From: Molanna angustata
Lineage: Eukaryota; Arthropoda; Insecta; Trichoptera; Molannidae
DNA length: 64,000 nucleotides
NCBI GenBank assembly: GCA_963576475.1
Contig: OY754964.1
Location: 49,102,432-49,166,431 of the forward strand
Reading direction: 5' to 3'
Shown here: piece after piece, positions 51,596 through 61,221 of the stretch
Layout: each line of letters starts with the position of its first letter
Numbering within the stretch: the stretch's first letter is position 1
Translations under genes and position numbers: made by a program
Notes under the pieces: generated by a model
Told to the model about the DNA's origin: nothing
The model's input: the letters and a program-made list of their open reading frames with translations, nothing else
Databases searched by the model: none

Positions 51596-53176
51596 GATAA
51601 ATTCCAACAAGTAAAAAAAGATCCGACTTTAAAATTTAACACAGAAATCAAAAATGTAATTAAAAATTGTAAAATCCTTTTTGGCACTTTAATAAATTTA
51701 TTTTTTATCACTCAAATGAATCCATTACCTCCTCGGTTATATGGTTTACCAAAAATTCACAAAGTTAACACTCCCTTCCGCCCTGTAGTGAGTTATAATA
51801 CAGCTCCAGCGTATTTTCTAGCTAAAAAAGTAAATGATTTCATGAAAAATATTGTAAATTTTATTCCGAAATATGCAATATCAAATTCTTTAGAATTAAT
51901 TGACAAAATTAAAAATCTCACAATACCACCTAATTCAATACTTGTTTCTTTTGATGTAGTCAGTCTTTTTCCTAGTGTTCCGTTAAATGAATTAAAATCT
52001 GAACTGTCTAATTATTTAACCAAAAAACGTTTAAATCCAATATTAACTGAAGAACTAATGGATATATTTAATATTTGTATTAATCAAAATTACTTCCAAT
52101 TTAATAATAAAATATATATCCAAACAGAAGGTCTGGCAATGGGCAGTCCTTCATCACCTATTTTTGCAGATTTTTTTATGGATTTCATCGATCAACAACT
52201 TAGTAAATTACCGGGATTTAAAAAGTTTATTTGTTATTTTCGATATGTTGATGACTGTTTTGGCATTTTTAATGGCACCAGACGCGAGTTGAATTGCTTT
52301 TTTAATGAGATCAATAAGATAAACAATTCCATACAGTTTACAATGGAAATTGGAGGAAATACTTTAAACTTTTTGGATTTAACTATTAATATTATTGATA
52401 ATAAACTTAGCTTTGATATTTTTCGAAAACCAACTTTTAGCGATAACATTATACATAATACTAGTGGCCACCATATAGCACATAAATTATCAGTTTTTCA
52501 CTCTTTGATTCATCGACTTTTATCTGTTCCCTTGAGTAGTGATAGTTTCAATAGAGAATTAAATGTTATTAAAAATTTAGCTGTGAATAATGGGTATACT
52601 TCAAATATGGTTGATTCTCTTTTATATAGAAAAAACAAAAAGAATGCTTTACATCTTTTAGCTCCGGGGTTAAAAACATTAACAAAAAATAATAAAAATC
52701 GCTGGGTTAAATTAAACTATATTGGGAAATCGTCAAACAAAATTGGAAATATTTTGAGAAAAAACAATAAAAACATTGCATTTTATAATGACAATACACT
52801 AGGTAAATTCTTAAATAACAGTAAAGATAAAATCGATAAATTAAACCGTAGTGGTGTTTACTCTCTTACATGCAATACATGCTCAGGTATATATGTTGGT
52901 CAAACGGGTAGATCTTTAAATACACGCCTTAAAGAACATCTTGCGTGTTTCCGTTTGAAAAAAGACACTTCGAACTTTGCGACACATTTACTTGAGAGTG
53001 AGCATTCGTTTAACTCACAAACTGGGATAAATCTTATACATAGTTTAAGAAAAGGTAAAAAATTAGACAAACTTGAAATATTAGAGATAAATAGAGTAAA
53101 ATGTAACAGCAACGTTCCTTTGATTAACGCACAAATAGATTTTAATACTTCTCCATTATTATTACCATTAGAATAG
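51596..53176 (+). CDS. Penelope-like RT with GIY-YIG endonuclease, right copy
   Basis: 526 residues starting DKFQQVKKDPTLKFN. The open frame extends upstream to 51278 but only through spacer and antisense of the left copy. Numbering that longer frame: GLPKIHK at 156, the motif A Asp at 226, GLAMGSPSSP at 285, YVDD at 323-326, GVYSLTC at 526 and GIYVGQTG at 537. All catalytic landmarks of RT and GIY-YIG are present. No stop or frameshift. 5'-truncated, so probably not autonomous. Confidence 0.92.
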   Translation, partial: DKFQQVKKDPTLKFNTEIKNVIKNCKILFGTLINLFFITQMNPLPPRLYGLPKIHKVNTPFRPVVSYNTAPAYFLAKKVNDFMKNIVNFIPKYAISNSLELIDKIKNLTIPPNSILVSFDVVSLFPSVPLNELKSELSNYLTKKRLNPILTEELMDIFNICINQNYFQFNNKIYIQTEGLAMGSPSSPIFADFFMDFIDQQLSKLPGFKKFICYFRYVDDCFGIFNGTRRELNCFFNEINKINNSIQFTMEIGGNTLNFLDLTINIIDNKLSFDIFRKPTFSDNIIHNTSGHHIAHKLSVFHSLIHRLLSVPLSSDSFNRELNVIKNLAVNNGYTSNMVDSLLYRKNKKNALHLLAPGLKTLTKNNKNRWVKLNYIGKSSNKIGNILRKNNKNIAFYNDNTLGKFLNNSKDKIDKLNRSGVYSLTCNTCSGIYVGQTGRSLNTRLKEHLACFRLKKDTSNFATHLLESEHSFNSQTGINLIHSLRKGKKLDKLEILEINRVKCNSNVPLINAQIDFNTSPLLLPLE

Positions 53177-53520
53177 TTAATGTCGGGTTTTTCTGTTGGC
53201 CATTATTCAATATAATTGCTGTCCTTTTAATACAATATTTGTATATTCATTCCTTCACTTCAATTTTATTTTTATTATACCTGCATACATATTTACCTAA
53301 ATGTCTTTCGGGTATTTAATTTTTCTTAGAATTGCCCCCTTCCATATCTATTGTTGTTATCCTCTTTGTGAATGTATATATATAGATGGTCTTCATCATT
53401 ATTGTTCACCATTCTGACGATGCTCATCATAGAGCGATACCGGTGAATGGGAGTTGCGTTTGCGAAAAAATTTAAGTAGAACGTAAAATTAAATATAAAA
53501 ATTTTTCATAGTTTTAATTA
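51596..53520 (+). mobile_element. Penelope-like element, right copy (plus)
   Basis: Right arm of the inverted pair, 1925 bp. Coding to 53176, then a 344-bp 3' UTR with a possible hammerhead-like motif at 53405-53455. The outer border is at GTTTTAATTA (53511-53520). No target duplication was found outside the pair. Confidence 0.92.
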
Positions 53521-53580
53521 ATTATGGAGTTCTACCACGAAGTGACAGTGTCCAATATTGAAAAAATTTATTAGTAAGAT

Positions 53581-54040
53581 AAACCTCCACTGATTACGGC
53601 GAAGACCTTGCACGATAGCAATTTCTGTGTTGTCGAGTCCTGGAGGTCTAGATGGGAGGCGGCATCGGACCCAGTGTTCAGCCATCTACCTTGCATTACG
53701 AGCAAACCACCTGGTTTCAACAAACCCCGAAGAATCTGGACAGCACTTAACCGAGTGCGGACTGGACACGGCAGATGCGCCGACTTCTCCTTCAAGTGTG
53801 GATGGCGGGACTCTCCTGAGTGTGACTGCGGTGCGGAGAGGCAGACTGTGAGCCATGTGGTGTCTGAGTGTGCTTTAAGAGCCTTTGGGGGGGACCCCTC
53901 GGAATTTATGGTCCTGAGTGAAGCAGCGGCCAATTATTTAGAAAACTTAGATTTTATTTTTTAACTTTTGACGGGCACTACAGTGCGACATATTGTTGTG
54001 ATATACTAACTTTGTGACCATAAGATTAATAAATAAATAA
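53581..54040 (+). mobile_element. 5'-truncated LINE with 11-bp target duplication
   Basis: ATTAGTAAGAT flanks the element (53570-53580 and 54041-54051). The coding part (53608-53964) reads FNKPRRIWTALNRVRTGHG, RCADFSFKCGWRDSPECDCG and AERQTVSHVVSECALRAFGG, ending LENLDFIF and a stop. The C-x-C...H-x-x-x-x-C pattern is the Cys/His C-terminus of jockey/R1-like LINEs. The 3' UTR ends in (TAAA)n. Confidence 0.88.
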
Positions 54041-54051
54041 ATTAGTAAGAT

Positions 54052-54234
54052 TTTCAAATAAAACACTGGTCAACGGGTGTGCAGTAGATTTTTATTAGAA
54101 AGACTTCTGGTATATTATATAAAAATCTATGGATGTGTTATGTTCAAATGAGATAATAACGGGTACACAAAATAACGTGTTTTTGGAGCACTCTGCCCCT
54201 GGTTTGTAAGAATCTGTCATATTTTTATTTTGTC
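54052..54234. other. no gene recognised
   Basis: Short unassigned spacer. Confidence 0.4.
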
Positions 54235-54665
54235 GATAAGTACCTTCTTCTTCTTTTTGGTTTCAATCTTTGGGATTGGTTAGAAGCAAAGCGATGCGTC
54301 ACTTCCTCCACTCCGCTCGGCCTTCAACGACTCTCTACAAATCCTTAAAGAAGACATGTAAGCTTCATGTCCTAACACACTTTTTCTAGATACCTACTCC
54401 TGATTTGCAACACATGACCTATCTAATTTGCAAGCCTTTTCTATACGGTGTTTAACATGTGTCTGGTCTTTTCAATGATGCCAAGAACCTCATCATTTGT
54501 AACATGGTTCCTCCAAGATATACTATGTTTTTGTCAGTAGATTAACATCTCGAAGACTTTGGATCGTTAACGGTCTCTCTCATGCACCGTGTCTCACAAC
54601 CATAGAGCTAAATATGTTTTCACTAGGTCTTTTTGGAGTTTTATGTTCTTGGCGAGTTTTTCTTA
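54235..54665 (-). pseudogene. old RTE-like LINE C-terminal fragment
   Basis: Minus-strand readings SWRNHVTNDEVLGIIEKTR, HMLNTV, KRLAN-IGHVLQIRSRYLEK and VEEVTHRFASNQSQRLK, with an AAGAAGAAG tail at 54247-54255, match the C-terminal end of RTE-type proteins. Several stops and shifts. Confidence 0.6.
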
Positions 54666-54743
54666 GCGAAAACGACTGTCTACTTATATAATATGTATTT
54701 TTGTAAATTCTTATAATTTATATAATCATATATTACCTACATA

Positions 54744-55110
54744 TAATTTGTACACTGGTGGGCTTATGGCAAAACGGCAATTTCTTCTAATAAACCAGAG
54801 TTAATGTTAGTATACAATACAATGTGTACTATGGCAATAAGTTAATGATATGACAAAAATTTAAAAAAATATATTATAAAGAAACTAGATGAAAAGTAAA
54901 AAAGAAATGACAAAAAAAATTTACAATATGGTAATGGCGTAACAAAAATAAAGTTTACAAAGAAAAAAAGGGAAAAAGACAAAAATAATTAATGTATGAA
55001 CACTTCATAGCAATGATAGGAAAATAAAAGGATAAGGAGAAGAAGCAGAAGTCAGGTATTTTCAGATAGATATTTTTGCGTTAACCTTTTTTGAATATGT
55101 TAAGTGAGAT
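54744..55110 (-). mobile_element. LINE 3' end, UTR family of the 10.6 kb copy
   Basis: TACACTGGTGGGCTTATGGC, AATTTCTTCTAATAAACCAG and AGTTAATGTTAGTATACAA match 10670-10760. The coding tail (complement of 55060-55110) still reads LNIFKKG-KNIYLKIPD. Confidence 0.75.
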
Positions 55111-55184
55111 AAACAAAAACCACCTATTTCTCTCTTTTAAGGGCTATCCCATGTGATCATGCCCCCAGAATAGGGAGGGAATTA

Positions 55185-55797
55185 TTTTTCATAATGGTAA
55201 AACAATCTTCAAGGTGTAAGCAAACTATTGATGCTAAGCCCGTGGATCAAGTAATGAGTTTCAAATATTTAGGAGTAGAGATCTGCAGCTATAATGACCT
55301 ATACACTGAAGTCCGCGAAGAATAAAGCATCTGTCGTATCTGGATGTTTGAAAAATATGATCTGGAAAAATAAACGCATGCGTATTGACAGTAGGGTCAG
55401 AATATTATATAAGACATACGTGCGACCGATACTTATGCTGTGGAAACACGAGCAGACACTGTACAAACCATGGGGCTCTTAAGGACAACGGAGATGAAGG
55501 TTCTATGGTCAATCACTGGTAAAACTCTCCGAGATCGTGTTCGCAATGTTCAAATAAGGAAAACATGTGGAATAGAGGACATCATTCGGTGGAGTAGATC
55601 CAGAAGAAGGAATTGGAGGGACCACGTAGGACAGGGATAGACTTGCGTATATAGCTGCAAATGAAATCTATTCTGGTCGTCGTCTTCCCGGAAGACCACC
55701 CAAGAGATGGAAGGATAGCTGGACTTCGTCATCCCAGGGGGCATAGTTTCTGAACAACAGACCAACTAGGTCTACTAAACGAAGAAGAAGAAATATA
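55185..55797 (+). pseudogene. RTE-like LINE C-terminal fragment
   Basis: Pieces in shifting frames read QTIDAKPVDQVMSFKYLGVE, ICSYNDLYTEVRE, RVRILYKTYVRPIL, GLLRTTEMKVLWSITGKTLR and DRVRNVQIRKTCGIEDII, then GRRLPGRPPKRWKDSW. It ends in a (GAA)n tail. The copy at 58028-58360 is the same family. Confidence 0.78.
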
Positions 55798-55955
55798 ATA
55801 AACATTTCATTAAGTTCACAAATATTTTTTCAATTGATTATTCGAATTGTTAATCTGAAGACATTTTCGGTAGTAATATGTAATGCCGTTATGAATTTTG
55901 AGTTTAAAACAAAACTTTCAAACTATAATATTCTCAGCCCAAAATAATAGTATAA

Positions 55956-56397
55956 TTTTTTTTTTTAACAGATTTTTAATTATCTCAATAGAGACGAAGT
56001 TGGAATATTTATTGTAGGAGAACCGGGAAATCAAGGCACCTACAGGGCTTACGACCTGTCATCGGCTGGTTCACGTGATCACTTTATGCGCTTGCGCAAC
56101 GTTCACCAATTATGCCTTTTTAATGAAATCCCTATCAATTCAATTTTTGAAAGTTCTATATATTAAAAAGGCATAATTGGTGAACGTTGCGCAAGCGCAT
56201 AAAGTGATCACGTAAACCAGCCGATGACAGGTCGTAAGCCCTGTAGGTGCCTTGATTTCCCGGTTCTCCTACAATAAATATTCCAACTTCGTCTCTATTG
56301 AGATAATTAAAAATCTGTTAAAAAATATCTTTGACTCCCGACAGGAAAAAAAAAAAAAAAACCAATGTTTGCGCATATGCAATAATAAAAATATTCG
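55956..56397. mobile_element. family B inverted dimer with 12-bp target duplication
   Basis: ATAATAGTATAA lies at 55944-55955 and 56398-56409, so the whole dimer entered as one insertion. The left half is antisense B from CTGTTAAAAAA to AGAACTTTCAAAAATTG (55970-56155). The right half is sense B from AAAAAGGCATAATTGGTG to GCATATGCAATAATAAAAAT. The arms are nearly identical where they overlap (about 160 bp). Confidence 0.88.
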
Positions 56398-56409
56398 ATA
56401 ATAGTATAA

Positions 56410-57951
56410 GTTTAATATAAAAGTATAGGCAGGTATGTATGTATGTATGTATATTATGTATATCCTGCATATTCGAGTAAAATCTTCTCAGTACAATATT
56501 AAGCTGCTCCTCCACCTGCTATGATAATATGAATGTTGGACCGCCTCGCCTCCTTGCCTCTAGTAAGGGAACAATATTTATGGTTCAAGTTAGCGGCATT
56601 ATAAAAACTTTGTCTTTATGATATATGATCTTGCAGGGGAGGGGAGGAAGAATGAGGAATAGGAGGGGTGGTTAACTGGAACAGACGAGGTTTGGTTTAC
56701 TATGGAGACGTATAATAATAAAAATATATACCTTAAGGTGGATCTCAGTTTGTGCGATTGTCGCGTGCAGTTATTACAAGCAGTAGACGCGTGCTGTGAG
56801 AGCAAAAGCTAAAAACTAAGCTAGTACATTAAGTGAATCCTAGGTTTCGTTTATTATTGTTAATGAAAACAAAACTGTTAAATTAATAAAATAATTTTTC
56901 GTCTCTTTGCATTCATACACATATCAAAAGAGGTTTTATAAGACTTAATGAATTTTGTGATTCATAAAATTATTATTCATTGAATCCACTTTTTGTTCTA
57001 TGTGCTACTATAAAGGTAGTAGCGATTTTTTTTTTGCCAAATAGGAATGACTTTTGGCTCACCAAGTGTTGGCCAAATGCGCCACATATCATTTGAATTT
57101 TTTTGATGAATTGGAGAGACCCTCTGTAATTTTACTCACTACATTTTTTGCCACGCTGTTAATAAAGTTTACTGATTCCTTCTGTAAATTTTTTTAATTT
57201 TACCAGTCAATCATAAATAGTGTAGGTGCCTACGATAAAAAGCATAATTTTATTTTACCACAAATCATAAAATCACCCCATGATTATAAGAAGAAATTGA
57301 AAGAATACGGACAACAAAAGTAAGTATTGAAAAAAATAGACTTTTTAATAGTTAAATCAAAATTATTCTTCGAATGATAACAAGATTAATAGAATAATTT
57401 ATAGTGTGATGAATTGGAAAATAACAGGAAGAAATATGAAAACAAGACATACCTATATAGAATAACCACAGATGATCTAAAAGACCGCCCTCTTTGCAAA
57501 TGACTTGTTTCTAAACAGACATAATAATATATTGCCCAATAAACTAGTGTCTACACTTTTAATGGGGCAGCAATGTATTTTTTTAGTATCTTAATTTTAA
57601 AATTACCTATTTTATTTCTGTAAAAAAAATAGTAGGTAAGACGCACGCAGTGATAGTGTGCGTCAGTCGCCTAAACAAACCTTCACCTTTGTAATAGATT
57701 TACTTGAGCAGGACGAATCGGTCTGGAAAAATCGGAATAAATAAGGGTTTTTTCCGAATGCTAAAATGCCGTTCCGTTTGTATTAAAGATTATATCGTGA
57801 AATATGATTATTTTTCTCGAGAGATTTCACTCACTTTTTAATGTGTTTTAAAAAGTATGCGGAAATCGTTCGTCATACTAAAATTAATATTCTTAATTTT
57901 ATTCTCCGGAGAATCTTCGGAGTGCCTGTTCAAATCATAAGCTTGTACCAT
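56410..57951. other. no gene recognised
   Basis: Mostly AT-rich. A (TATG)n tract lies near 56432-56455. A GC-richer stretch at 56630-56820 has no convincing frame. No element ends were identified in 56830-57950. Confidence 0.4.
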
Positions 57952-58485
57952 CTGGGGGGTAGGTCCGGTCAAAAGGTGAAATAAAAATCCTCGTGATTAC
58001 CCATATCATGAATATAATTATCACATGTTCAAATAAGGATAACATGTGGAATACAGGACATCGTTCGATGGAGTAGATCCAGAAGAAGGCATTGTAGGGA
58101 CCACGTAGTCACGTTATTATTCAATTAATTTAACCTCAAAGATTGCTAAAGTCTCAAGTTGATCTTAATTTTACTGTAATCAATTTCATGAGTAGCCCTG
58201 CTAGATGGACAGTGGTAGACTTGCATATATAGCAGCGAATGAAATTCCTACTGGCCGCCGCCTACCCAAGAGATGGAAGGATAGCTGGACTTCGTTATCC
58301 CAGGAGGCATAGTTTCTGAAGAACAGACCAACTATGTCTACTAAACGAAGAAGAAGAAGAATTATCACATGGAGTTCTATAATATCTTTAGATACTCGTA
58401 GTACTCCATATGATAATTATACCAATGACATGGTAATTATACATAAGTGTTTTAATTTCATCTTTTGACTGGAATTGGCCCTCAG
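57952..58485. mobile_element. MITE E, copy 4, interrupted by a LINE
   Basis: The arms GGGGGGTAGGTCCGGTC to CCATATCATGAATATAATTAT and TGATAATTATACCAATGACA to TTGACTGGAATTGGCCCTC match the other E copies in decayed form. The LINE at 58028-58360 separates them, and removing it restores the palindrome. Confidence 0.8.
58028..58360 (+). pseudogene. RTE-like LINE fragment inside MITE E, 11-bp duplication
   Basis: ATTATCACATG flanks it (58017-58027 and 58361-58371). The sequence matches 55550-55797 (ACATGTGGAATACAGGACAT, GTAGATCCAGAAGAAGG, GGAAGGATAGCTGGACTTCG) and ends in (GAA)n. A foreign ~95-bp segment (about 58110-58203) interrupts the match. Confidence 0.85.
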
Positions 58486-59126
58486 AACTACATAATTGGT
58501 AACTGACAAATCGCACAAAATGATTTTATTAGCTTACAAAATAATTTGTATATACACAAACATTGTCGTACCTACAGCTTGTTTTAGTAGCTAGTTTTTT
58601 CAGATAAGCAAATAATGAGTGAGAAATAATTTCTCTTCTGTTGGGAATCTATCCCATGACGTCAGTACAGAGGTCAAATAACTAATGATCTCAGGGTATT
58701 CCCTTATATATAAGTAAGACCTAAATATCCATAGGAGATCCCTCAGTATAAAAAACCTTTTTGGTATTGTCAATTGTTTATTTAGTTATGAATCCAGTTT
58801 GTTTAGATAAGAATGATGATGTGAAAAATAATACAACACTAGAATTGATGGCTAAAACTTTGATGGAGAAAGTTGTGAAGGGTGGAAAAGGATAGGTTGA
58901 ATTTTTATTTTGAAATTGCAAGTATAAAAGATATGAAAACTTCTTTCATCCATTTATTTCTTTACGTGAATCGTGAGAATACACTATTGGCAATTATTTT
59001 TTTAAATAAAAACAAATAAAAAAACACTAGATAGGTATGGATTAATTTATAACAAACCCAACCTCGTATATTGCAATAAATTATTCAGGCTAAGAATAGA
59101 TAAAACTAGTTGCATGTAACACATCC
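58486..59126. other. unassigned, with a small ORF behind TATA-like boxes
   Basis: ATG at 58788 opens 35 codons to TAG at 58895 (MNPVCLDKNDDVKNNTTLEL, then MAKTLMEKVVKGGKG). TTATATATAAG (about 58704) and CTCAGTATAAAAA (58742) precede it. The peptide is hydrophilic and of unknown type, and coding is not established. Confidence 0.3.
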
Positions 59127-60045
59127 AAATGTCGATGGCTATAGTATGTATAATTGAATTCGTACCAAACTATAAACGCTAAAACAAAAATTAATAAATA
59201 TCTTAAGATATTTTGTTTTCTCTATAAAACATGTAAGTATGTATGTCAGGATTGGATAGTATGGAGGTCACGGCTTTTTTTGAAACTTTGGAAATATAGG
59301 CAGTTAAACACAAATTTATCATAAATATTTTTTCTTACTTTTCTCTTGAGGAAATAAAAAAAATAAAATTTGAGATCTAATACTTGACTATATACTGTTT
59401 TTCTTAGTAAAAAATATTTGAAATTTTTAAAAAAAACAAATTTGAGATTTTGTATTTTTCTATATTTTTAAGATTTTTTAGCATTATAGCTTTATGGTTC
59501 TTGATGTATATGGAAAAATAAAGTATTCAAAAGTTGATTACCCCTGAATGAAACAAAATTTAACATTCTGAGTATAAAAATTTTGTAAATCTTTCTATAT
59601 ATTCTGAAATAAGGCTCTGCATTGAGCGGATCAGAAGATATTAGGATGGAAGGACACACACATACATTAAATTTTCTACTCCAAATTCTGATCAAATCTA
59701 TATAAACAACATATATGCTGGGAAGCCTCTAAGTTGGTGTTTTTTTAACTTCAAAGTTGAAAAAACTGTGAAAAATATAGACCCTGCACACAAATTTCTG
59801 GCTAGATACATTGCCCCCAAGTCAAATTGAAAACGCTGTTCGTTATCGCCAAGCGCTAATTTTTTTTGTATGGGATTTGACGTTTGTTGTTTGTTATTGT
59901 AGAAAAAATTTCTACAACAAACGTCAAATCACATACAAAAAAAAAATAGCGCTTGGCGATAACGAACAGCGTTTTCAATTTGACTCAGGGCCATTGTCGA
60001 TATGTTAAGAGAAATGAATACTCTTGAAGAAATCGACAGTTGAAA
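59127..60045 (+). mobile_element. family C repeat, copy 3, with nested MITE
   Basis: Begins AATGTCGATGGCTATAGTATG and ends GAAATCGACAGTTG. Interior matches include GGATAGTATGGAGGTCA, GGAAAAATAAAG, GAGCGGATCAGAAG, GGGAAGCCTCTAAGTTGGTG and TTGTCGATATGTTAAGAG. The MITE at 59814-59991 splits it. Confidence 0.7.
59814..59991. mobile_element. palindromic MITE with 5-bp duplication
   Basis: The arms CAAGTCAAATTGAAAACGC then TGTTCGTTATCGCCAAGCGC, and their inverse, make almost the whole 178 bp a hairpin. CATTG lies on both sides (59809-59813, 59992-59996), and family C copy 1 shows the empty site (GATACTTTGTCGATATG). Superfamily undetermined. Confidence 0.8.
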
Positions 60046-61221
60046 AAACTTAAAAGGTTACTTTAACGACAAATCATAACATTTAAATTCCTAATTATTT
60101 GAACCAGGTGTTACATAGGTGTCGCTAGGCCCAAACCCGGATAGTAAAATATGTCATTTTATTACATGATTATATTATGTAAAAAAATATTTATTTGGAT
60201 TATATACAACAAAATACATAAATATTGGTTTATTGCCCTAAGTAGAAGATTCTAAAAATTGGCATTTAAATAATTATATTAGATGTGACACTGTATAACT
60301 GTATATACTGAAAAAAATGTTAATTTTGCGTAATCTAAAAATATTATGACGAAGTATAAAATAGGTGCGGTCTCCTAAAATACTGAAATAATCTGTTAAT
60401 ATTACGCTATCATTGAAATGTGTAAGATGGAATCGAATTATTTGAGTAAACAATGAAGTATTATGATGCTCATCATCTTAAAAATTTATCACATTAAATA
60501 ATAGTTTCCTTTTTCAAATAATAATATAATGGAATAGAAAATAGTCCACTGTCCTATAAATTTACGTGATATTCATAAATAAGATTATAATCATAAAACA
60601 CAGTGACGAGTCACCGTATTTAAAAAGATTTCACAGTTTATTATGAAGAAGTGTCACTGAAAATACGATGAAGTCCCCTAATTTAGTGTGATAAAATGAT
60701 GCGAAATTTTTAAGGTATGGAACATTCATTTATAGTACAGTCAAATTATTTTATGTGTAACATACTAAAATACGATTACAGAATCTTCTTATTTTCAGAG
60801 TAAGCATCAAATTTTAATATTAAATCATACTATTTTTAGTAAATTCTACTAAAATACGATTACATAATTATGGTGAATTCACCATACTTCAACCTGAATT
60901 CGCGTTATTTATGATTATCAGTTTTCTCAGTGTAGTAAGTCTTATAAATTTTATAAATAAATAAATAAGGCAATCTCAACTAATATATCAAATTGCAGAG
61001 ATAATAAGGCTATGTTTTTTTAAATAAATTAAAATTAATTGAACCTATAAGTATTCACAAATAATTAAAAACTTGCGTCAAAAAATAATTACAAACATGT
61101 TATTTTATTTATTTTATTTTTATTTTTATTTTATTTTATTTTTTAATTAACACATACAACATTAGATAGTTTATTACATGGATTAATACATATATCAAGA
61201 TATTTATACATATTATATACT
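60046..61221. other. no gene recognised
   Basis: AT-rich. (TTTTA)n lies at about 61100-61145. No RNA or protein gene was identified. Confidence 0.45.
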
